Part shown: positions 12,588 to 24,577 of the stretch, in pieces
How the letters are laid out: every line of letters starts with the position of its first letter
How positions within the stretch are numbered: position 1 is the stretch's first letter
Source of the DNA: Halisarca cf. caerulea
Taxonomy: Eukaryota > Porifera > Demospongiae > Chondrillida > Halisarcidae
Assembly (NCBI GenBank): GCA_963170055.1
Contig: CAUJGJ010000129.1
Location: forward strand, 622,701 to 686,700
Length of the DNA: 64,000 nucleotides
Reading direction: 5' to 3'
Notes under the pieces: model-generated
What the model was told of the DNA's origin: nothing
Databases searched by the model: none
What the model saw: the letters and a program-made list of their open reading frames with translations, nothing else
Translations under genes and position numbers: made by a program

Positions 12588-15500
12588 TTAGCGCAAATCT
12601 ACAATAACTACTCCAAATGAAGGATCTTTTCTGACATGAGATGACTCCTGCGTACAATGACAAAGAAAATCAATAGCATCAAGCACACAGGATAGTGGGC
12701 AACATGTCAATGCTCAAGGATACATGCAAAATTTGTATAGTACCTCATAGAGAGGAGGCTCCTTGGGATGTGGATGAAATCCAGATTTGCGGCACTTTGA
12801 TATATGCTCCAGTCCATAAGGCACAGTGAGAGTGAAATGACCCACTCTTTGGGGTGGAAAGAAACAATAGAGATATCACAAACAGCAACGCTACTCAAAC
12901 ATGTCAGGCAAGTCAAGTGCTAGTACAGTGTGCACATATCAAGTGGAGTACTGTGCTTGCTCTAATGAACATTCTACTAGCTTGAAAGATCTGTTCGACC
13001 ATTTCTTCCTGCCTAGTTTGTTGAACAGCTCAAATAAAAGAATTTCTTACCTGTTCTATTCACCCGAATAGCCATATGTTACAGAGAAATTGTACAATAT
13101 GGTGACTGTGTAAGGCAACGATATGCAGCGCACACTCAGTTTCACTGCAGCTGTTACAGGCTTCCACGTCTATAACCACACTCAGTCACTATACCTGAGA
13201 CAACATATCAGTGTGGAAAGGGAAATTGGGAGCATTGAAGATGGTTTAGCGATAGCTGCCACTGCGAACATTCAAACTGAAGCTGACAAGGGTTGCACTA
13301 TAGTTGGCAGGGCTGCATACGGGGGGGGGGGGGGGGGGGGGAATTGAGCTTCTTCAAATCTAGGGGGGGGGGAGTAACTAAGGGGTAAGTCTGTTGTAAT
13401 ATTATTGTGGAGGTGTATATCATTATGCAGGTAGGGAGGGGGGGGGGGTCTGAGAAAATTTGCTTTTTTATAGGCTTCATAAGGTGGTATCCGAGACCAT
13501 TTTAGATTACTTCAAGTAGGTTTGTGAATACATCAATGGAGTTATACATGCATGCTATGCCAAGGGGGCTAACTAGGTCACAAAGGAGGGAGAGAGTGAA
13601 TACTCCCTGCTTTGTTTCACCCTGAAGAAATCATGACATCCTTAACAGTAGTCTCTAGCATTTTGGTTTTCACATACAGTTTTCATTATGAACTGGAGAT
13701 TTGAATGACTCCTGACATTGTGGACTGTGTTCATTGTGTTCAGAATGTTTGTACGTCTTGAAATAATATACCAACAGTAACCATATGCGGGGTCAATGGA
13801 TTGGTGACAGTAGTACAGTGAAATCTCATTAATTAGAACCTTGATTTTACGGTAGAAAAAGTTCTAATTATCCATAAGTTCTAATTAACCAGCCACGTAC
13901 AGTATGTACTCCCTATATTAGGAACCGTACATTCATCAATGTTTGAATTAAGCCAGACATTCTAATTATCATGGTTCTAATTATTAAGAATTTACTGTAT
14001 CGAGGAAATTAATTCAAAATTATAGCATAAAGCTTGTTTGTTTCTCTATTTCCCCATAAACTCTGCCTTTCAGGAAAGCTTAGTGTATACTCTGGGGGGG
14101 GGGGGGGGGGGGGGGGAGGAGTGCCCTTCTCTTGCCCCCCCCCCCCCCCCAGAATGCAGCCATGGTTCAACACTTACCATGAGAGTTAAGAGGTACTGTA
14201 ATAGTTTCTACATCATGGAGGAGATACATTTGCCCTGCCTTCTCCATAGCACGTTCTAATATTACCGATTATGAGATTAAAGAGATTTTACCCTCCATTT
14301 TGGCCAATCAACCATATTTTATAATTATTGTTGACCACTAGATAAGGATAATGAGAGCAAGTAAAGTATATGCATGTGCTGTAAATTCACCATATCCCTG
14401 TCTAAGTCTTTATACGAGAATACAAGAGTGGAATAGGGGATTAGGGACAGATCGGGGGGGGGGGGTTAGCAGAATACAGTTAAAAGATGGTTAAAAGAGC
14501 CTGAAATGAACTACAGTCAAACCTGTTTACAATGAACCCTGGATACAATGAACTCCCTGATATAACAAACATAGACCTTAGAATGTACCCCTATTTACTA
14601 TATTGTAAATGAACCCTGATGTAGTAAGCCTTTTTAGCTGTCCTGGGGTGGTTCACGATAGAAAGGTTGGACTGTAGCCTTTAAGTCTGTAAGTACGTAC
14701 GTATATATATATATATATGTATATGTATACATTACAAACTCAAGCTATGTGCTAAAGTAAACAAACTAAAATAGACCAGCCTCCCCTGACCAATCCTGAA
14801 TCCACCCCTGTGTATGGTAGGCACATACAATTAGAAATAACACACACTGCCTAAAAGTGCCTCACAACTAAATCATTCAACAGTAAGCTGGCTAGAAATT
14901 CATAGGAATGCTAAATGTCCAGAACAAACACACCATTACGTAGGATACAATAAGTTTGTGTATTCAACACCTTGGCTCAGGCAGACAATATAACAATAAT
15001 TAAAGTAACTCACTCATCAAATTTTGGTGCAACAACAATGGATATTGCCTCTGGCATCATCAGTTGGTAAGAGCACTGTGTGTGCATGTCCACACTTGAC
15101 ATAAAACTCGTCTGAGAAGGATGAGTCTTTCGGAGAAATCAGCACATAATAATAGATACTATACACACAAAATCACTTCATGTTACACACATGAATCCAT
15201 CCCAAAGTAATGAGGTCTCTGCCATCCAGTACATCAAATATCTCCTCTTCATTGCATGTGTCACAAGAATCTGCTGTTCCTGTTTGTTTGGGTATGATAA
15301 TGTGAGTTAGCTTCAAGCAACCTTGACTCTGAACATTGGAGAGATTGAACTGTTACTTCAAGCAATAACTACATAACCTAACAGTTGTGAGTCAATCACC
15401 AAACTTCCAGCAAGAATTCCACACGTTTCCACATTTCTTCTGGTGTTTGATGAGGCCCTGCTTAGGAACTCCCGAGACACATCAGTGGACACAATAACAG

Positions 15501-17049
15501 TACGCAATCCTTCACCTGCCCAATCTGCCAACACACAGCAAAGCAATATCACATGAACTCTATTGTATATGCCGTCACATTGCATGTTACTTCGTGTGGA
15601 CTTGAATGAACATAAGTACATACCCATGTATGCATACATACATGCTTTGTTATGTCCATAATTAGGATGAAAGCAACACACATTGAAAGTAAGACAAAGC
15701 ACTAAAATACTCATTTTCCAAGATACAAATTAGTATACGCATTACTGACACTACGGACAACCACAAACACACATACCAATATCCGTTGACAATGACGATG
15801 GTGGTTTGGTAGTACGATCTACCATAGGAGGAGACCTTTGGAGATAAAACAATAGAAGTTAAAAATGATAAACACAACCAGAGAAAACTGACACACATTA
15901 GACTTGTGAAAGCCAATTCCTCCTGGGATACCACAGGATAAGAAAGAGGATTACTGTTGGTTGGAACATAAGGATTCTCTGGATTCAAAGCAACAATGGG
16001 TGGACCAATGTCATATTGATTGGAACTCTCAGGTGTGGTGGATGAGGTATCCATGCCTACAGGTGGGCCTGGAGTCAGCCATGCTTCAACAGTATCATCA
16101 TCACCCTCCTCCTCATTTGGCACTTCAGGAACAGATGATGGTGTTACAAAAGGTCTACTTGTTGTTGTCTGTTCCTGTACTGTATTCTCCACTGTTTCCC
16201 CACCAATACCAGAAAGAAAGAGTGCAACTGTCTCTGAAGATTCCTCTGTCTTTGCACTCTGTTCAGCTTTAAGTTGCTCCTCTTTTTCTCTTGTAATTCT
16301 TTCCTCCTAATTAACAAAAAGATCTTATCCACAACTTGATAAAAAGAAATATAAATTAAATATAATCTATAAGATTAAACACCTCTGCTCGCACTTTCTT
16401 GAGATAATTATCTATTTTCATTTGTTGAATTTCAGTTAATTCTCTCTTTAATTCTTCAGCTCTTGGGAGTGCAATCTTCAGCAACTATAAATGTTGTGAA
16501 AATAAAAATAGCTTAATAGCTTCATCTTGTATGCAAATTCAGCTTACCTTTTTAACTTTAGCTTTATTCTCAGGTGGAGCATCAGATGCATTGGGATGTA
16601 AACGAATTTTTTGCAAGAACAGACTAGTACAAAGAAGTTAGTAATCCACGTCACAACGTTTTCATTGTATGAAGGAGAGATACACAGCAAACTTACATAC
16701 AAAATTTTGTGTACAAAATATAAGCTTTTTCCTTGTTTCCATCCTTATCATACAGTCTTGCCTAATACAAGATATACAGCAAGCATCAAGCTACAGTGCA
16801 ACGGGCCTAATCCAGCACCTCTATAAACCAGCATTCACCTAATGGCACCAACGATAAATTTGCCATACAAAGTGACCTCTACAATCCAGCACAGATTCCA
16901 TTCCCCAACAGTTGCTGGATTATACAGGTTCCACATACATTTTTACTACTATAAAATATAATCAGTGCTAATGCCATGCATACTGAAACAAGAATGCTAC
17001 ATTATCATATAATGCAGACTGTCTGTTACCTTAGCATGCGTGTACACAC

Positions 17050-17114
<65 letters not shown>

Positions 17115-17606
17115 GTCTCCAACCATTTCTAATAATATTATGTACGTATTTCATTAACACACACACACATGTAATACCTGTACATTGCCATAACAAAAGT
17201 CTAATAGGACCATTAAACGATATATGTAGGCTCCTAATAAGGGTAACACCTACATAACCACGAGTGTAATGACTACCAAATCTCAGGAAAATGAAACACA
17301 GCAACCGTACGTCCACTACACAGCACTTCAAACCGCTTTAATCCATGCCTCTTAATAAATACAAAGGGCCCATTTCGTTACCAACGGCGCTGGCGTGCTC
17401 ACAACTCGAGTTACAACTTCTAAGGAATGTTAGGCAAATAATTATTAATACCTTCAATAGTATACCAGACTTACTTGTCGTTCCATCTCTGTTCCAGATC
17501 TATAATATCGTCTTATGGGGAAACTCTTGTCTATTTCGAAGGAACTTGCAATCTCATAGAGCCGTTTCGTATAAGTAGCGGGATCATAAACATCGTCGGA
17601 GGCCAT
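12588..17606 (-). CDS. STAMBP: STAM-binding protein AMSH (JAMM deubiquitinase)
   Basis: Zinc metalloprotease that cleaves Lys63-linked ubiquitin at endosomes with ESCRT-0 partner STAM. Exons: 17475-17606, 16697-16761, 16548-16623, 16383-16484, 15897-16306, 15777-15835, 15378-15515, 15191-15321, 15014-15126, 12744-12846, 12588-12647; total 1389 nt, 462 residues (human about 424), all phases agree. The N-terminal MIT-like region (about 1-125) contains [13 protein letters not shown] low-complexity acidic linker follows. Residues near 264-273 carry PMVDRTTKP, matching the STAM SH3-binding consensus Px(V/I)(D/N)RxxKP. JAMM domain from about 285: catalytic Glu in VETCGIL, GWIHTHP (HxH), SSVD (SxxD), second-zinc residues in CRKSGFHPH, and the family ending VDLR. 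The intron between 12847 and 15013 is filled with repeats. Starts 59 bp from ATP6V1C. AMSH-LP is the alternative paralogue name. Confidence 0.95.
13310..14162. mobile_element. G-run element with GGCTGCAT ends
   Basis: Begins GGCTGCATACGGGGG and ends CCCCCAGAATGCAGCC, inverted ends enclosing G-runs at 13321-13341 and 14094-14116 and a C-run near 14135-14150. An internal stretch around 13478-13520 (ATAAGGTGGTATCCGAGACC) resembles one at about 58685-58720 in the CAGGGTTT-ended copy, so the families are related. A pogo-like MITE is nested inside. Located in the largest AMSH intron. Confidence 0.6.
13814..13999. mobile_element. pogo/Tigger-like MITE (nested)
   Basis: Ends TACAGTGAAATCTCATTAAT and, on the other side, a TTTACTGTA terminus, bounded by TA; internal TTCTAATTA repeats. 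About 186 bp, nested inside the G-run element of the AMSH intron. Confidence 0.7.
14512..14676. mobile_element. pogo/Tigger-like MITE
   Basis: Starts TACAGTCAAACCTGTTTAC and ends GAAAGGTTGGACTGTA; about 165 bp with TA at both borders. In the AMSH intron. A G-run lies just upstream at about 14455-14466. Confidence 0.65.
16792..16937. mobile_element. Degenerate pogo-like MITE
   Basis: Starts TACAGTGCAACGGGCCTAAT; carries TAATCCAGCAC/GCTGGATTA inner repeats and ends near GGTTCCACATA. About 146 bp, in AMSH intron 1. The right end is diverged. Confidence 0.5.
17043..17113. repeat. (CA)n microsatellite
   Basis: CA run of about 70 bp in AMSH intron 1. Confidence 0.97.
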
Positions 17607-17665
17607 CTTTCAATTTCCTATCCAACATCACATGACTGGTCACATGGTGTATGTGCAGCTTAAAA
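17607..17665. promoter_or_regulatory. Divergent AMSH/ATP6V1C promoter
   Basis: Only 59 bp separate the two start codons, so 5' UTRs and core promoter must overlap. It contains TCACATGA at 17628-17635 and TCACATGG at 17640-17647, two E-box/M-box-like sites 12 bp apart. MiT/TFE factors bind TCACATGA-type sites in vertebrate lysosomal genes. No TATA box. Promoter activity is inferred from geometry. Confidence 0.6.
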
Positions 17666-20600
17666 ATGGAGTACTGGATAGTGTCGGCCCCTGGACGACC
17701 CACTCCTGAGAAGTCATTCGAGGAATTGACTGCTCAGTTGGGGGCTCATGCGTCATGTCAGAAGTTCAACATACCAGATCTAAAGGTTAGGTATGCGAGT
17801 GACCTATGGGCTGACAATAACTTTCAGTCAGAACCATGAGCTCGACCTTGAGTGTGCCCATAGACTTAGAGTCAGTCTATGGTGTGCCTCACAGCAGTGG
17901 GTGTGCGTACATGTCCTAGAAGTCCTTGTTATTTTGATCTACGTATACAATTATGATTATCCTCGGTACGTACATTTTGTTTGTACCATTATTATTCAAA
18001 TTAAGGTATAATATGATAAAAAAGAAAGCCTCGGACACAGGATTGACCTACGTTGCATGGCTTGGTTTCACCCTTTAGTGCAAAGCAGGGTCTTTTTATT
18101 TTTACCGCGCTGTGTTTCTATTTTTTTCTTCGTTTTTTCACCTTGGGTTCTTATTCATGTCTCCTGTAAGTGTGACGTGCGTCTTACCAGGGTAGTATTT
18201 ACCAATGAAATGATGGTATATTCCCATCCCTTCAGATTTTGCTTCGCATTTTATGCCCGTTCAATCATATGATGCAGCAGCACATGATGATTTTCAGTTC
18301 GTTGTCACCTTGCTCACATGTTCTTATCTTTGCGCACACGTGTTTGTTAGTTTTTCTATGGTAGCATGATGTGGGTTGATTTTCGGGGTAATGATGATGT
18401 GGTTTATCTCCCCCGCCAGCCAAATCTTCTCATCAAACTTCTGGAACCATTTTCATGGCCATGGCCCTGCGTCCTATATGACCCCCCATCCAAACATTGT
18501 ACTCCAACTATAGATGAAACAAACCTTTATCTAAGCTCCAACCTTAACTCTTAGTAAGATACTAATTAGTCACCTTTACCTCCTTTTATGGCATATTAAT
18601 CATTTATTTATGGCTGGGGGTCCAGTTTTGTCAGACAAGACACTGATTCTAAAGTACACTCTAAAGATCTTGAATAGAAGATGTTATATATTTACCAAGT
18701 TTCTGTTGCCTTCTCTATGACAGTTTTGTGAACATTTTCTCTTCCTTCCCTGTGTACGTACATAGGTTGGTACTTTGGATTCACTGGTGGCCACGTCTGA
18801 TCAGCTAGCAAAACTGGATCCTTTTGTGGAAAGTGTTGTTCGCAAAATAGTGAAGTACATTTATGATATAGTGGATGTAGATGACAGGGTTAGTTGTGTT
18901 AACTCCATCAGCTAGTGTCCAATGCCTAAATGAAATCTTTTTCTAATAGCCCAATCTTCACGACAATTTGGTCATTGGACAACACAAATGTAAGTGCCTT
19001 ATTTAGCACAGTGTTGATACTGATGATACATACTGTATGTGTACATACGTACGTACATATATGGTTATGGAATTACGTAGATATTTTCAATCTGTAACGT
19101 TAGTGCCTACTGATGTATACGTGTCTCGGTTCCAATGGGATATGGCTCGATATCCTAATAAGCAACCAGTTCCGAATATTGTGGACATGATAGCAAAAAT
19201 CATCAATGACATTGATGGCGAGTATAAGAGGAAGACAACAGCATACAATAATGCCAGATCACAAGCCTTAGCACTTGAAAGGAAAGCAGCGTAAGTGCGA
19301 TAGTACATACATTATCAGCATGGAGCACAATATCATCTTTAGCTAGCTACGTATATTTATGACTGTGAATGGATGGACTAGTTATTTCAATTCACTTGCA
19401 TTTGGAGATGTGCGATTACTTGTGATGCTTATACATAAATCTACTACAAGAATTTTCAATAATAATATTATTGAATATACTGTGCAGTGAGGCCTTGTTT
19501 GTCAGCAACTCAGATATCTAATTCCCTCACCTTTCACAGTAGTTTTATTTGGAACATACCTGCTCACTTTATCTGTAATTCAATCCAAAGTGACTGCATG
19601 CATAAAGACAGACAGTTAAATAATGGTTTTGATTGGAAGGTTTTGGCAGTCAGAAGCAACCATTCAAGATTCAAGACCACAGTATGGTTGTCCAATTGAA
19701 ATTTTGTCAATACATGTACGTACGTACCTGTTACACCATTCTGTATTCAGTAGAAATCACCATTTCTTTTGACAGTAAAATTTCTGTTTACCGCACATGA
19801 CTCTTATTTTAATTGTTATGTCTTACTAAAATTTATTATTCTCTTGGATATGTACATACATACCATACAGCAGAAAAGTTTTGGGGCAAAAACTGTTGCA
19901 AATCGTGCTATTTCGCAAATTTCACTACTAAATCATTTGCTAATCCATGACTGCTTATAAACGCCCTAGGCACTTATGAAATTGTTTCGTAGTAGACGCC
20001 ACCTGGAGCTCTTCGTGCAATTGTTGGCAGAGATGACTTCCGAGGAAGTTGCAGTTTATACTTTTCAGTTCAAGATCAGAGGCTATCATGTTTATAAGGA
20101 AATTAGCATCCTTCTATTGTGTGTGAACAATTCCAGAGATTTTTCACAAAGCAAATCTTTTACAAATTTTGAGAAATTCACAAAAGCTGGCCCCACAAAA
20201 CTTACCTACTGTACAGTATGCATGCTAAGCATACTATTCCAGCTGTAGGACTATTGTTTAACATGTCTAGAACAATACTCGAACAGTCACAAAATAATCA
20301 TTTATACATTGTTTCACCCATCACAGGCTTTTTCAGACGCATGCCTGTTATCTGTTTGAGTATCATTCTAGACGTGTTCAATAATAGTCCTACAACTGGA
20401 ATTGTGTACATCTAACATATCTAGCAAGTTTTATGTGTTTATACGTACGTACATGCTAAGTGATTTCATTTGATTCTGTACCTTCTCTATTTCCATAGGG
20501 GTAACTTAATGACCAAGTCTTTGAACGACGTAGTGGATGAGAGTGATGTTATTGTAGGATCTGAGTACATGCAGACCTTGTTAGTTGTAGTGCCAAAGTC

Positions 20601-23600
20601 TCTGTATAGGGAATGGGAAAAGTCGTATGAAAGACTAACAGAAATGGTTGTTCCACGGTGCAGCAAGTGCGTGTGTGTTATGTATATACGTATCTGCTTA
20701 CTTGTACCTCCCCATGGTTATGGCTATTACTGCATAAGACTTTCATATGTACGTACAATACAGTTTTACCTCCCATAATTTCCACCCTTCTCTTCTACAT
20801 GAATGCATATCAGGCTCATGAAGTGGGCTCTGCTCCCCATCATTGCATACATCTGTAGTCATATCATTATCAGTGTCTGTGATTTTGCGAGTATTTTGGG
20901 AAGGTCCGTTTAAAGTATGGGTCAGACTGAACCCCCTGAGCCTCCCTTCAGTATGGACATGCATACGTACGTACATATGTTACATATTGGATTATGATTG
21001 ATATGTACACATACATGCATGCATAGGTGCTACGTATGTTCTTACTCTGGCAAAACATTGTAAAACATTTGTAGCATTGTTCCTGTTAAATGGATATGCT
21101 TTGGCAGTCTTATACAGTTCTTCATGACAGTCCTTCATGGCCTTTATAAGCGTATTGGCAATCTGAATGACTATTGAGCATTGTTTGATGTGTCTCCTTT
21201 ATCATAACATGGGTATATTGAAACCATAATGTAGACAGTCTTGCATCCATACCTGGGATTTTTCATCTTCACTTGTATGGAGACAGAGAGGGCCTGGCCC
21301 CTTTGCATACCCTTCATCTGTGTAGAGTCGTAATATCATGCATTTCATGTGGTTGGCTGATTTCTTCTACATCCCTTCGACATACGTATGAATAAAGGAA
21401 GGTACATACAGTTCATGTGTTTCCTCACTTTGATGTGAAAGGGTCCAATATGACATGACTCTGGTTGTTGTGTGTGTGTACATACTGTACGTATGTACAT
21501 TGACAAAGAAGCTAGACAAAAAGACACTTAACATGAAAATTTTTTTCATCTTTGAGAACATACGTACGTGCGTATGTAATGACTCTTTGCTTTCTCTCGT
21601 CCTGGTTGCACCTTTTGTGTAGTGCATAGTTTTGTGTGTGTTGGGGGCAGTACTTGACAACTAGCAGGTACAGTATGTACATTCTCCAGGATTATTGTTA
21701 GATGTGTTGTTTGTAGACTTGTTTTAAGTTTATTGTTACATTTTTATTGTGTTTCTTATAGGAAAATTGCAGAGGACTCGGAATATGGTCTGTTTTCAGT
21801 GACTTTGTTCAGAAAAGTAGCTGAGGAATTCAAGCAGAATGCTCGAGAAAAGAAGTAAGTCACTATTAGTGTAAGTATTGTCATTTTCCTCGTGTTTCTG
21901 TTTTATGCATCTTGTAGCTTCACACATCAGATCAATATAAGTGGTTCTTGGGTTTAGTAGTGAAAATTTTGCATATCAATGGCTTTTCTTCATTGTATGC
22001 AGAGTGCAGTCTTACAGTGGATAGGTTTTTACATTTTGTGACCTATTCACAGCCCTGTGCTAAATATACGTACCATTTGTAAATTGCATGAATGTTTTGT
22101 ATTTGTCGACATATGATACATATATACGTATTTGCAATATTTATTTTTATGTCAGCTATGACAATTGTGTGCAATGCAGATATGTACATGTATACATATG
22201 TATGCCTTAGACACAAGACACTATTGTGAACACAGTAACTTGTTTGTTTATCCAGATTCATTGTTCGGGAATTTGAGTACAATCCAAAGGCAATAAAAGA
22301 GGAAAGAGAAGAGAGGCGGAAGTTAGAAGTTGAAATGAAGAAGTTGTTTGTGAGTCTGTAACCTCTCATATACACAATTTGTATATGTATGCTTGCATTC
22401 TTTATACTGCCGCAGAAGAATCAAAGTCATCCATGATTGTTTTATGTTTGTAACATCTGCATAAGATACACTGTAGGTACACTGTAGATGCATTTGGCGA
22501 CTATTGTTTCTCATTGTGTTATTTTTTACCAAGTGGTTTAGCATGTGTTAAACTAATCTTGTGACCATCGTGTGCTCAGTAAGGCAGTCAGATAGAGGAT
22601 CCCATACACTTTGTTACATGGCCATGTATATAATACTGTACACATACTAATTTTTGCAGGACGAAACTTTCATAGTTAGCCAATTTTCACTTCTTTTTTT
22701 TTCGCGGTTCCCTCTTTAATACTATCTTCTTTAAGTCTTTTATTGATATATACGTAGAAGGAGAACCAATAGAGAATAGTGCGAAGGCTCTGTGGTGCTT
22801 CTTGACAACTCCTATTCTTTTGACAGCCATTTTGGTCATTGCACAAGGACTTGACCTAAATTTTCATATATGGCTTCCAATCTGTAACATTCGTTAACAA
22901 TTTATCCCATGTTAAGGCCAGTGTTCGGATTCTTTGAAGCAAAATTGACAATACAATGAAACCTCTCTAATCCGACACTTCTGTAATTCGACATTCTCTC
23001 TAATCTGACCATCTAATTAAGTACAGTCACCATATTCAAGTACATATGGTAAGAGGTGCTCCATAATCTTACAACAACCTCCTAATCCTACAATATGTTT
23101 AGGTCCCTTTGAGCTATGCTTTGAGCGTCGGATTAGAGATTTCACTGCAGTATGCAGACTATTCTAAGTCATAGTGTCAAATTCTCACTCCGTCGGCAAA
23201 GGTTTGAACTTACCTTATATCCAAGTATAATACTATTCCATCTGTACACACATATGTAGCATGGATAAGTGCAATTCTTTCAGTATGTTATTTTGCCTTT
23301 TCATAATTGTCAGCCTGTACAATGAATGGTCGTTCACTGTCGTTTGAACATTGTTTTTGTAGGCTCCTTTAATGAACTGGCTCAAGGTTAATTTTAATGT
23401 GGCATTCACTGCCTGGATACATGTCAAGGCATTGCGTACCTTTATCGAGTCAGTGTTACGATATGGATTACCAGTTAACTTCCAAGCAGCTGTAGTGAAA
23501 GTGAGTTGCCAACAGTTGTCATTACCTACATTTCGATAGGTTTATCTAAATGTACATATAACTAACATATCGTGCTCATCTTCTAGCCATATAAATCACC

Positions 23601-23895
23601 AAAGAAAGTGCAGACATTGTTGAATCAGTTGTATGAAGACCTTGACAATAATTTTGATGTTGGAAAAGAGGATGTGAGTTAAGGTCATTAGGTACCTTTG
23701 TATGTATTTCATTGGTCTAGCACTGATTTTGGCTTTTATGTAGTGTTCTGTATGTTGTAACAGTGATCTGCAACAATGATTTGTCATTTGTTTTTCTGTT
23801 ATCTGTAGGACCATATTGACTTAGCAGGAATTGTGACTCAAGATTACCATCCCTATGTCTTTTTCAAGCTTCCTTTGGACTTGATCCCTAAATGA
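17666..23895 (+). CDS. ATP6V1C: V-type proton ATPase subunit C
   Basis: Stator subunit of the V1 sector that links V1 to Vo and controls reversible assembly of the proton pump on endolysosomal membranes. Exons: 17666-17785, 18766-18888, 18950-18989, 19104-19290, 20499-20666, 21762-21854, 22256-22349, 23363-23500, 23587-23673, 23809-23895; total 1137 nt, 378 residues (human C1 382), phases agree. Start [10 protein letters not shown] and KFNIPDLK match the family N-terminus. Further blocks are [74 protein letters not shown] and the C-terminal YHPYVFFK. Cytosolic, no membrane segment. Introns carry a hairpin repeat (20236-20402) and a MITE (22952-23152). Shares a divergent promoter with AMSH. 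Confidence 0.97.
20236..20402. repeat. 51-bp inverted repeat hairpin
   Basis: Arms 20236-20286 and 20352-20402 are near-perfect inverted copies around a loop of about 65 bp (for example GTAGGACTATTG against CAATAATAGTCCTAC). In intron 4 of ATP6V1C. Probably a small foldback MITE. Confidence 0.8.
22952..23152. mobile_element. pogo/Tigger-like MITE
   Basis: Starts TACAATGAAACCTCTCTAAT followed by CCGACA, and ends GTCGGATTAGAGATTTCACTG. About 200 bp in ATP6V1C intron 7. Internal TAATCCGACA-type subrepeats match the copy at 4136. Confidence 0.7.
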
Positions 23896-24577
23896 ACTAT
23901 ATTTTACACTTTTACACTTTGTGTAACTGATTGGTTCTTATGTGTTGTGTCTGTATTTATAGATATAATAATTACTATATTCATACATATTGCCAATATT
24001 TAACTGAATGCTGTGCGCTGATCTATAATTGCCAACAGCTATAGGGCACAATAATTAATGACATGAATATATATTGTATATATAGAATGTGTGTATACAT
24101 AATTCAGCTATAGACGCATATAATAATTCGATCTACGTATATCCTTATAATTCCATGCATGCATGCATGCGTATACTGAATTCCAATTCTATGCAGCTAG
24201 TGCATGTATTTTTTATGTAAGACTGCCTTATATTACTTAATAATAATTGTATATATAATGTATATTACATATAATAGAACTATTATATACGTGTTGTATT
24301 AATTGGATAGAACTCTACTATATGAAAGATCGATTGCATGCATGCATTATATATATAATAGAAGAAATCAAAAGGTTTTTCTATTATTATCTATAGATAT
24401 ATATGCATGCGTATACATAAAAGATTGCATGTGATTTTATATATAATAGCATAGGCACGTATGCACTAACTATACTTGCATATTTCATGTAAATTATAGT
24501 TCACAATTATATAGGTAATAAATGCAGTGATAATAAAGTGACATAATAATGACACACTGTGTAATAGATAGCTGGTC
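23896..24577. other. Convergent intergenic region, AT-rich
   Basis: Lies between two gene 3' ends (ATP6V1C plus, LRR-Ig gene minus). Very AT-rich, with many TATA and GCATGCATGC runs. It should hold both 3' UTRs; I see no canonical AATAAA close to either stop and no gene. Confidence 0.5.

Noticed and set aside
15662..16192. 176-codon continuous minus ORF as the AMSH coding end
   Set aside because: The conserved STAM motif and JAMM exons require splicing at 15897; the ORF tail is intron read-through.
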